From Spirochaetaceae bacterium (GTDB lineage Bacteria; Spirochaetota; Spirochaetia; CADAEX01): DNA of 20,839 nt. The first letter of the stretch is position 1. Every line of letters begins with the position of its first letter. The stretch is taken from contig WRFK01000005.1 in NCBI GenBank assembly GCA_009778835.1, positions 1 through 20,839 of the forward strand, in the 5' to 3' direction. Shown here in pieces: positions 6,012-12,952 of the stretch. The notes below the pieces were generated by a model that was not told the origin of the DNA, made no database searches, and saw nothing but the letters and a program-made list of their open reading frames with translations. The position numbers and the translations under genes were made by a program.

Positions 6012-7619
6012 ATGGCCATAGGCCACAGAGCAGCGCGTATTGCTTTAATAATTGTTATTTTTTTACTATTTTCTTTTTTGGTTTTTGCAGAGGAAAGCTC
6101 TGTTTCTCTGCGTATTGCTCCGGTTATGGATATCCCCAGTCTGCCGCAATTTGACATCATCATAGGGGGGAATTCCCTGCTGGACTGGTCATTTTTATCT
6201 TTCAGCAAATTTTATATTGGTGTTTCGGCAGGCGTAGGTTTTATGAACGTACCTGTAAAAGTGGGTGAGCCTTTTTCTTTCCTTGATTTCAAGGCAGGTC
6301 CGTTTGTCCGTTACCGTTTTTTTGATCGCTGGGCTGCTCAGGCAAGCTTCTATGCCGGAATTTATAAATTTAACAGGGGAGAAGCTGGTTATACCAAAAG
6401 TTTTGCTTCATTCTCCATGGGTGTTGATTTCTATATATCGCCTTATTTATCTGTATTTGCCGAAGGCGGATACACACACCGTATTTTCGACGAAATAGAC
6501 CCCTTTACTTCTGTAGGTGCATCTATTGGCATGCGCTTTAATATTTCCGAACTCATGGGTGGTAGGGCGAGAATTAATGTCGATAAATCAAAGCAGTACA
6601 GGGTCTTTCCTGTTTCCTGGGCATGGTATGAGAAAAACCCTGTGGCGGAAGTGGTAATCACCAATGAGGAAATCAACGACATAACCAATGTGAATCTTTC
6701 GTTTTTTTTGGATAGCTACATGGGACAACCTTTTACATTTGCGTCATTGTCCCGTCTTTCTTCCGGGGAGAGCGCCGAAGTTCCGGTAACTGCCCTGTTT
6801 AATGAAGTTATGCTTGGTTTGACCGAAAATGTTAATGCCAACGGTGTATTGCAAATTCACTACCAGAGTCTTGGAGCAAAAAAAGAAGCTGTCTTTCCTT
6901 TACAGATGCCCATATTCCATCGCAATACAATGAGTTGGGATGATGACCGCCGGGCTGCTGCTTTTGTTTCTCCAAAGGACAGTGCTGCCCGCCTTTTTGC
7001 CCGTTATGTGGCAAGCGCAGTAAATTTGCATCTGGAATCAGGCAAGGCTTCGCCCCGTCTCATGAGTGTGCCAAAAAATGTCCGCTATGCTGTTGCAATG
7101 TTTGAAGCTCTCCGTCTGTATGGTCTATCCTATGTAGTAGTTCCCTCTTTGTCTTTTGTTAATATGCGCGCAGATGAATCTGCTCTGGATAACCTGACTT
7201 ATCCATACGAGACTCTCTACTACCGCGGCGGCGACTGTACTTACATCTCTATACTCTATTGCTCTTTGCTTGAAGCGCTGAATATTGAAACAGCTTTTAT
7301 TACAGTACCCGGCCACCTCTATATGGCCTTTGAAGTGGGAGACGATAATTGGATGGCTACAAGCCAGAATATAATTGAAATAGACGGTCGCCGTTGGCTG
7401 CCTATTGAGATTACTGTTCCCGAAGAAGGTTTTAATCGCGCATGGCGCATTGGCGCCCTTCAGTGGACAAGATATGGAGACGAGGCAGATATTTTTCCTA
7501 TACGGGAATGCTGGAAAGTATATCCGTCTGTAACAGTTAGCGCTTCGGTTGATTACCCGCCCGAAATGCCATTGATTATTGATATTATAAAAGCCATGGA
7601 AGCAGAATTGCTCCGGTAA
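6012..7619 (+). CDS. Exported beta-barrel-like protein with transglutaminase-like (Cys-His) domain
   Basis: This is a 535-residue protein. ATG 6012 is chosen because GGAGGAG (6001-6007) directly precedes it; the in-frame ATG at 5985 lies inside the heptamer array and has no ribosome site. A signal peptide covers about 1-28. A glycine/aromatic-rich strand region at about 30-190 resembles a small outer-membrane barrel. An Ig-like domain covers about 205-310, and a transglutaminase-like domain about 315-500. The latter has Arg-Gly-Gly-Asp-Cys (Cys409), then Gly-His (His435), then Trp-Leu-Pro-Ile-Glu (Glu466), which fits a Cys-His-acid triad with Glu where Asp is usual. It is a paralogue of the protein at 769-2694 but keeps the catalytic-type residues and lacks the TPRs. 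Possible roles are peptidase, amidase or cross-linking activity in the envelope, or binding only; the sequence does not decide. Confidence 0.82.
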   Translation: MAIGHRAARIALIIVIFLLFSFLVFAEESSVSLRIAPVMDIPSLPQFDIIIGGNSLLDWSFLSFSKFYIGVSAGVGFMNVPVKVGEPFSFLDFKAGPFVRYRFFDRWAAQASFYAGIYKFNRGEAGYTKSFASFSMGVDFYISPYLSVFAEGGYTHRIFDEIDPFTSVGASIGMRFNISELMGGRARINVDKSKQYRVFPVSWAWYEKNPVAEVVITNEEINDITNVNLSFFLDSYMGQPFTFASLSRLSSGESAEVPVTALFNEVMLGLTENVNANGVLQIHYQSLGAKKEAVFPLQMPIFHRNTMSWDDDRRAAAFVSPKDSAARLFARYVASAVNLHLESGKASPRLMSVPKNVRYAVAMFEALRLYGLSYVVVPSLSFVNMRADESALDNLTYPYETLYYRGGDCTYISILYCSLLEALNIETAFITVPGHLYMAFEVGDDNWMATSQNIIEIDGRRWLPIEITVPEEGFNRAWRIGALQWTRYGDEADIFPIRECWKVYPSVTVSASVDYPPEMPLIIDIIKAMEAELLR

Positions 7620-7646
7620 AAAAAGTGTCTTTTAGATATTGTTGTA

Positions 7647-8507
7647 TTAGTTCATTATCGGATAGTTGCGGTTTTCCTGCCACATGCCTTGCCTGTCTTC
7701 ACCCCGTATGATTGGAATATCAAGAATCATGCCTGGTTCTATAAGTCCAGGATTGTCTGGCTCCGGCATCTTGTTTTTATTTGCTTCAAACAGGACTCTC
7801 CATTTACACGGATCATTATAAACCCATGAGCGGCCGGCTATGTTATGAAGGCTGTCTCCGGAGACACTCCATGGACGTACCGTGTACTGTGCAGGGAGAG
7901 GGTGTAGCTCTCCTGCTGCAATAGTAGTTGTCACAGGATGTTTTGAGATTTCTGTGGATGCTGGTGCGGTAGTTGCTGCAGCAGGCATTCTGGTTTCAGT
8001 TGTTGTGGGGGTAGTGGTTGTTGCCACTGCTACAGTTCTGCCCCGCGCTTTCTCTTCGGCAATATATTTTGCCGCAGCTCTTCTTGCTTCGGCTAATTCT
8101 TGCTTCTTGTCAGCGGCAAGCAGGGGAAGGGTTTTTTCATTCACTTTTTCAAAAGCATCCGCGGTTATGGAGTAGCGGGTTGAGGATTCCTGAATTTCTC
8201 TGATGGTAGAAGTTTTTTTCTGCTGTTCTGCATTGGTATATAAAGAATCTGCTGATTTCCAATCTGCCGGAAAAATATTGGGGGTGTCAATGTCCACTCC
8301 CTTCTTTCTGGCAACCCTGGTTCTGGTAATAAGCGTATCCAAATCCTGCAGCGCTGCGCTATCCGGAGAATTTATTTCTCTTTCGATTGCAACTGTATCT
8401 ATTGGCGGAAGCTCCTGAAAATTTTGCAGATGAGCGTTTATGCAGGAAATAGTCATAAGTAAAACAAACAGGCTCATTAAAATGGGCAATATATATTTAA
8501 TTTTCAT
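7647..8507 (-). CDS. LysM-like domain lipoprotein
   Basis: This is a 286-residue protein on the minus strand. ATG at 8507 has GAGGAA 6 bases upstream; a GTG at 8537 is in frame but has no ribosome site. The N-terminus is Lys, then a hydrophobic stretch, then Thr-Ile-Ser-Cys with Cys22, a plausible spirochaete lipobox. Residues about 28-165 are charged and helical, probably coiled coil. Residues about 168-200 form a Thr/Ala/Pro-rich linker. Residues about 207-266 match a LysM-type fold: Tyr-Thr-Val, Asp-Ser-Leu-x-x-Ile-Ala, a central Trp/Leu-Phe-Glu-Ala-Asn-Lys segment and a terminal Leu-Ile-x-Pro-Gly-Met-x-Leu-x-Ile-Pro. LysM domains bind peptidoglycan or other glycans, so the protein may tether a membrane to the cell wall. 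It converges on the transglutaminase-like gene with only 27 bases between them and no obvious terminator. Confidence 0.85.
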   Translation of the reverse strand: MKIKYILPILMSLFVLLMTISCINAHLQNFQELPPIDTVAIEREINSPDSAALQDLDTLITRTRVARKKGVDIDTPNIFPADWKSADSLYTNAEQQKKTSTIREIQESSTRYSITADAFEKVNEKTLPLLAADKKQELAEARRAAAKYIAEEKARGRTVAVATTTTPTTTETRMPAAATTAPASTEISKHPVTTTIAAGELHPLPAQYTVRPWSVSGDSLHNIAGRSWVYNDPCKWRVLFEANKNKMPEPDNPGLIEPGMILDIPIIRGEDRQGMWQENRNYPIMN

Positions 8508-8568
8508 AGACTGTTCCTCGGATATACCCCCCGGCACTGTTTAAGTTTTGCGTTTACAATCTTCTTTC

Positions 8569-8597
8569 ATTATTATGGGCTTGCTGGATAGTGTCAA
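8569..8597 (-). promoter_or_regulatory. Predicted sigma70 promoter for the LysM lipoprotein gene
   Basis: On the minus strand a consensus TTGACA (8597-8592) and AATAAT (8574-8569, five of six matches to TATAAT) are separated by 17 bp. The leader to ATG 8507 would be about 55 bases. Confidence 0.75.
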
Positions 8598-8957
8598 TTA
8601 CTATTTTTTTAAAGAGATCTCCCGGATATTTTTTGCCAATAACATTAACTTCTGCTATCGCGTATTACTCCTATGTAAAAAAAGGGTGAAGTCTGATTTA
8701 TCTAGTTTTTGCTCAGTTTGACTTATTAGCTGCAAGAGGCAATGCGAATTCTTGACATAGAGCCTTGTTTCATGCTATCACAAAATGTTAAATAGCGGGT
8801 TATCAAAACAGGTAAAAGGTCTGACTTTTTGATATATTTATAGTGGCTGAAAAATATTATATCTTCTTGTTTTTCGCCGCTTTTTGAGTTACTCTTAAAA
8901 GTGGAGAGGGGTACTCATAATAGGCCTGTTTTACTTATTATTTGGAGGTGGCAGTCT
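8598..8957. other. Intergenic region between the divergent LysM lipoprotein gene and chemotaxis operon
   Basis: This stretch is AT-rich with no supportable gene. It holds the -35/-10 pair at 8752-8781 for the operon and, further down, an AT-rich region with weak -10-like hexamers (for example TATTAT 8855-8860) lacking a properly spaced -35. The Shine-Dalgarno of the first chemotaxis gene is at 8944-8950. A leader of about 170 bases would result from the 8752 promoter. I see no riboswitch fold I can name. Confidence 0.6.
8752..8781 (+). promoter_or_regulatory. Predicted sigma70 promoter for the chemotaxis operon
   Basis: Consensus TTGACA (8752-8757) is followed by an 18-bp spacer and TATCAC (8776-8781, four of six), preceded by TGC as an extended -10. 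It is the best promoter-like pair upstream of the operon. I found no convincing sigma28 (flagellar) promoter. Confidence 0.5.
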
Positions 8958-8960
8958 TTG
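8944..8960 (+). promoter_or_regulatory. Shine-Dalgarno site fixing a TTG start
   Basis: GGAGGTG (8944-8950), essentially a full anti-16S match, sits 7 bases before an in-frame TTG (8958). A GTG at 8901 in the same frame has no ribosome site, and the residues between 8901 and 8958 do not look like the start of a receiver. The TTG is therefore taken as the true start. Confidence 0.8.
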
Positions 8961-9800
8961 AGTAATTTACATATAAAAAAGAAGCATATTCTCCTTATAT
9001 CCGGAGACCCCCGTACCTTAGCTGAAATAAAAATGGAGCTTATGGATCACTTTGACATAAGCATATCCGCTGCGAGCGAGACTGCGCTTGATGCGCTTGA
9101 AATGTATGAAGTTTCAGCTGTTTTAATTTATATCGGTGAAAGCCGTGAAAAAGCGTTTTCTGTGTTTACCAGTATTTTTGAATCCATAAAAAATAAAAAT
9201 ATTCCTATTATATTTCTGGCGGAAAAAGGGAGCGATGTTGACGAAAGCACCGCATTCGCGATGGGCGCCGTAGACTATTCCGCCAGAAGGCATGGAACCA
9301 CCAATGCCTTAATAAGCAGAATTAACCTTCGTATTAGTGCCAGTGAATATGAGAGGCGGGCGCTAAACGAAGAAGAAACTACGCTTTCCCGCGACGGTGT
9401 TCCTGAAGCAGTTTTGATTGGTAAGACAATTTTAATAGTCGATGATCTTGATATTAACAGAGAAATTGTTGCCTCTATGCTTTCTGGTATTGAAGATTTG
9501 ACTTTTGTATTTGCAGAAAATGGCAAGGAAGCTGTTGAAAAATTTGCCAGTGACCCCAATTTGTATGCCTTTATTTTAATGGATGTCCAAATGCCTGAAA
9601 TGGATGGATTAGCTGCAACAAAAGCCATCAGGCATCTTGATGATTGTAAAAACGCACGGGAAATCCCTATTATAGCGATGACAGCGGGTGTCAGTGAGGA
9701 CGAGATAGCGCTATGCCTTGAAGCGGGAATGGATGATTACCTGGAAAAGCCAATGGCTTATGATAAATTGCTTGCTGTTGCTGCCGAACACTGCTTATAA
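8958..9800 (+). CDS. Tandem-receiver response regulator (degenerate receiver + canonical receiver)
   Basis: This 280-residue cytoplasmic protein is the first gene of the chemotaxis operon. Residues about 8-130 have the alternating pattern of a receiver domain but lack the phospho-acceptor Asp (Tyr-Ile-Gly there), the Thr/Ser (Ala in Leu-Ala-Glu) and the Lys (Arg-Arg-His). It is therefore a pseudo-receiver. Residues about 155-280 form a canonical receiver with Asp162/Asp163, acceptor Asp209 in Met-Asp-Val-Gln-Met-Pro, Thr242 and Lys264-Pro. There is no output domain, so it probably acts by binding partners, like a CheY. Position directly upstream of cheA suggests CheA as phosphodonor and a role as a second output or phosphate sink. 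That role is inferred. Confidence 0.88.
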   Translation: MSNLHIKKKHILLISGDPRTLAEIKMELMDHFDISISAASETALDALEMYEVSAVLIYIGESREKAFSVFTSIFESIKNKNIPIIFLAEKGSDVDESTAFAMGAVDYSARRHGTTNALISRINLRISASEYERRALNEEETTLSRDGVPEAVLIGKTILIVDDLDINREIVASMLSGIEDLTFVFAENGKEAVEKFASDPNLYAFILMDVQMPEMDGLAATKAIRHLDDCKNAREIPIIAMTAGVSEDEIALCLEAGMDDYLEKPMAYDKLLAVAAEHCL

Positions 9801-9821
9801 TTGTATAAGGGTCATGCCATA

Positions 9822-12464
9822 ATGAGTATAAAAATAGATACCAGTCTGTTTCTTGATGATTTTGATGCCGAATCCAGAGTGCACATAGAAAAAATAGAGA
9901 AAGCCTTTTTGGACACAGCAACACTTGCGGATGATCCAACTCTTATAAGTGATGTTTTTCGCGCTGCGCACAGCCTTAAAGGGACCGCTGGATTTTTCTC
10001 ATTTAAAAAAATAGTTGCACTTGCGCATGAACTCGAAAGTGTCTTTTCGCAGATAAAAGAGGGAAAATTAACTGTTGATGACGAAATCGCCGATATAGCG
10101 CTTCAAAGCGTGGACTGCCTGAAGGATTTAGTGGATCATGTGCAAGCCGACGACATGATTGAAATAGATGGACTTGTGAACGCCTTGAAAAACTATTTGA
10201 AGAAAGAAGTTGATGCTGCTGATGATGATGCAGGAGAAATCAATATACCCTTTGACTATAACTGCCCGGATACAAATAAAATGCTTAAAAAAGCTTTTCG
10301 GCATGGTCATAAAATATATTATGTCAGTATAGGTTTTAACAGAAGTCTTGGCAAATATTATAAGAATCCCAAAGGAATGATTGATAGTATTTTGTCGATA
10401 GGAACTATCGTGGAAGTTATAGTTAACGGTAACTTCGGCAAAATAATAAGGCAGGAAGATACCACTGTTTTAGCAGATGAAATAATCAGCGCGTTGTCGG
10501 AATACGATACTACTACATTGGAGCTTCTTGTTACCAGTGTTTTGGCGTTTGATCTTTTTTCTATAGCAATTGAAGTGGATAAAAGATATATACGTCTTGT
10601 GCCAAAGAAAAATATTTTTGGTGATGAGGAAAGCGCCGAAAAACCGGAAGCTGCAAAAGCTGTTTCTGTTCAGAAAGATCAACAAAAAACAGTTTTACAT
10701 AAAACAGAAGCGGAACACGAACAAATATATACACAGGCTCTTGCCCGGAAAAATAACTTTTCTATTCGTCTTGATATTTCTGTTATCAACGGACTTATGG
10801 ATTTAGCTAACGAAATGATCTTAACGAGAAATCAATTGCTTTCCGCTGTGTCGGGGTACGAAAGATCAATTGTCGGACTTAAGCCGGTTTTACATGATAT
10901 GAACAGGCTTTCAAGCGAAATTCAGGAAAAAGTTATGCTTACAAGGATGCAGCCAATTAGTGTAATTTTTGACAAATTTCCGCGTATTATACGCGATACC
11001 GCAAAGATGATTAATAAAGATATCGAAGTGGAAATTTTTGGCGGCGAAGTGACTCTTGACAAGTACTTGCTGGATTCGCTGGCCGACCCAATTACGCAGA
11101 TCGTTAAAAATTCCGCTGACCACGGTCTGGAATCTGCCGAACGCCGCGCCGAGCTTGGCAAACCCAAAAAAGGCAAAATTACATTAAACGCCTATATGCA
11201 CGATGGTTTTGCGCTTATAGAAGTAACGGATGACGGTGCAGGCATAAACACAGAGGCTCTAAAGCTCAAATCCATAGAACGCGGAATAGTGACGCAGGAA
11301 GAGCTTGAAACAATGCCGAAAAGCGATATTTTAGCTCTTATTCTTGCTCCGGGGATTTCAACTGCCAAACAAGTAACGAGCCTTTCGGGGCGCGGCGTAG
11401 GAATGGATATTGTCAAAACAAATATAGAGAAATTAAACGGCTCCATAGAAATAGATTCCGAGATCAATAAAGGAACGACTATACGGCTTAAAATGCCGCT
11501 TACTCTTTCGGTCATAAGAACGCTTATTGTGACAATAGATTCTGTTCAATATGCTGTGCCGGAAATGAATGTTGAAAGGATCGTGCGTATTTGGCGCGCT
11601 ATGCCGTCCAGGCGGATCGAAAGGCTCAATAATTCGCTTGTTTTAATTCTTAATGGGCGCATAATTCCTGTTGTGACTATGGATGAGTTGGACGCCAAAG
11701 CCACTAGGCGCGCGCTGCCGTCGATTGAGACATTGCTTGAGCGGATAAACGGACGCGCTGTGAACAAATGCCTTGTCCTGAAAGCAGGCGGCAAAAGCTT
11801 TGCGTTTTTGATAGATGATGCAGTCGAAACAGAACAAACACTTGTAAAACCGCTTCCCAAGTATTTAAAAAAATGTCTCTGCTATTCAAGCGTGACGGTT
11901 TTAGGCAATGGTAACGCAATTGCAGTATTGGACGCAGAAGGTATTTTGCGTCTTATGGGTATTGAAGCTACTCCCCAAAGCATTGTTGACGAAGAAATTG
12001 AAAAAGAGAAAAAAGAAGAAAAACAGATTTTGATTTTTAAGTGTTCGGGCATGGAGTATTTCGCGATTGAAATAAATGAAATTTTCAGAATAGAAGTTGT
12101 AGACCCGGAACATATTCAGGAAATAGGAAATGGTCAGTTTATAAATATCGCGGGGAAAACCATTCGTGTTGTCCGGCCGGAAAATTACGCGCCTGTCAAA
12201 AAACGCCGCTATACTGCAGAAAAACTTTATCTGCTAACGCTAAAAAAATCCGTATCGCCCATAGGGCTTCTTGTCGCTAAAGTGCTCGACAAAGTTGCGG
12301 GCAACTTTGAATTTGACGACAAACAGCTTTACAGCGATTTTATTTTTGGAACAAGCAGATTTAATGAGAAAATACTTATTTTTCTAAATCCGGCTGCCAT
12401 TGTGGAGGATGTTGAAAAAGACAAACAGGCAAATAAAGTTAAAAAAGAGGGTGGTGTGGCATGA
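9822..12464 (+). CDS. cheA: Chemotaxis histidine kinase CheA with two CheW-like domains
   Basis: This is an 880-residue kinase that phosphorylates CheY and CheB under receptor control. ATG 9822 has AAGG about 10 bases upstream; the in-frame TTG at 9801 has no site. The Hpt domain (about 1-125) carries His50 in Ala-Ala-His-Ser-Leu-Lys-Gly. A P2-like region covers about 145-275. Dimerisation (P3) is about 310-390 and the ATPase (P4) about 390-555, with Asn430 in the N box, Asp470-x-Gly-x-Gly in G1 and Gly523-Arg-Gly-Val-Gly in G2. P5, CheW-like, is about 560-720, and a second CheW-like module is about 733-868. Extra C-terminal modules are uncommon. The N box begins Thr-Gln where Thr-His is usual, but all other catalytic motifs are intact. 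The stop codon overlaps the cheW start by 4 bases. Confidence 0.95.
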   Translation: MSIKIDTSLFLDDFDAESRVHIEKIEKAFLDTATLADDPTLISDVFRAAHSLKGTAGFFSFKKIVALAHELESVFSQIKEGKLTVDDEIADIALQSVDCLKDLVDHVQADDMIEIDGLVNALKNYLKKEVDAADDDAGEINIPFDYNCPDTNKMLKKAFRHGHKIYYVSIGFNRSLGKYYKNPKGMIDSILSIGTIVEVIVNGNFGKIIRQEDTTVLADEIISALSEYDTTTLELLVTSVLAFDLFSIAIEVDKRYIRLVPKKNIFGDEESAEKPEAAKAVSVQKDQQKTVLHKTEAEHEQIYTQALARKNNFSIRLDISVINGLMDLANEMILTRNQLLSAVSGYERSIVGLKPVLHDMNRLSSEIQEKVMLTRMQPISVIFDKFPRIIRDTAKMINKDIEVEIFGGEVTLDKYLLDSLADPITQIVKNSADHGLESAERRAELGKPKKGKITLNAYMHDGFALIEVTDDGAGINTEALKLKSIERGIVTQEELETMPKSDILALILAPGISTAKQVTSLSGRGVGMDIVKTNIEKLNGSIEIDSEINKGTTIRLKMPLTLSVIRTLIVTIDSVQYAVPEMNVERIVRIWRAMPSRRIERLNNSLVLILNGRIIPVVTMDELDAKATRRALPSIETLLERINGRAVNKCLVLKAGGKSFAFLIDDAVETEQTLVKPLPKYLKKCLCYSSVTVLGNGNAIAVLDAEGILRLMGIEATPQSIVDEEIEKEKKEEKQILIFKCSGMEYFAIEINEIFRIEVVDPEHIQEIGNGQFINIAGKTIRVVRPENYAPVKKRRYTAEKLYLLTLKKSVSPIGLLVAKVLDKVAGNFEFDDKQLYSDFIFGTSRFNEKILIFLNPAAIVEDVEKDKQANKVKKEGGVA

Positions 12465-12952
12465 GAGGACTAAGTTTACTCTCGGAAGGAGAACTTTTTA
12501 CCGTTGATGTAACACTTGTACAAAAAATCATTCGGAACATGGCATTTACACCAGTACCGGCAGCTCCGCCTGCGGTAGTCGGCATAGCCAACATAAAAGG
12601 CGGAATAGTTACTGTTTTAAGCCTTGCCGAGCTGCTTGGCCGCAAAAGGAACATGCAGGCTGTTAACGCTGTTGTTTTTAAGTCTTTTACGGATGGGAAC
12701 GATCAAATGGGGCTGCTTGTAGATCATCCGGGTGATTTGATTGATATAGAAGAAAATGAAATACTTCCGCCGCCTTTGTCGGAAGAGGGTGGAGAAAAAT
12801 ATTGTATTTCAGGTATGGCAGAAGTGAAAGGGAAACTTTACAGAATAATAAACATTGATGAAATAATAAGTCGTTTTAATGACGGTAACGAATCCAGCAT
12901 TAATACAAATACAATCACGCAAGGAGGACTCGATAATGAGGAAAAAATTTAA
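12461..12952 (+). CDS. cheW: Chemotaxis coupling protein CheW
   Basis: This 163-residue adaptor links CheA to the chemoreceptor. ATG 12461 overlaps the cheA stop as ATGA, with GAGGGTGG upstream, so it is translationally coupled. The CheW fold is recognisable from Val-Val-Gly-Ile-Ala-Asn-Ile-Lys-Gly (about 39-47), followed by the Val-Leu-Ser-Leu-Ala-Glu-Leu-Leu-Gly segment. Later come Gly-Leu-Leu-Val-Asp (about 86-90) and the closing Ile-Ile-Asn-Ile-Asp-Glu-Ile-Ile helix. The last 25 or so residues are polar and Asn/Thr-rich, probably a disordered tail. Its end overlaps the chemoreceptor start by 17 bases. Confidence 0.92.
   Translation: MRGLSLLSEGELFTVDVTLVQKIIRNMAFTPVPAAPPAVVGIANIKGGIVTVLSLAELLGRKRNMQAVNAVVFKSFTDGNDQMGLLVDHPGDLIDIEENEILPPPLSEEGGEKYCISGMAEVKGKLYRIINIDEIISRFNDGNESSINTNTITQGGLDNEEKI

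Noticed and set aside
5954..6208. A minus-strand frame running through the heptamer array
   Set aside because: The array and the start of the exported protein explain the sequence; the frame has no ribosome site and is low complexity.
7620..7646. A bidirectional terminator between the convergent genes
   Set aside because: The 27-base gap contains no inverted repeat.
8677..8702. A sigma28-like TAAA...GATTTA arrangement upstream of the chemotaxis operon
   Set aside because: It matches only about half of the GCCGATAA box; the TTGACA/TGC-TATCAC pair at 8752-8781 is better.
8901..8957. GTG 8901 as the start of the tandem-receiver protein
   Set aside because: It has no ribosome site, and a near-complete Shine-Dalgarno at 8944-8950 points to TTG 8958.
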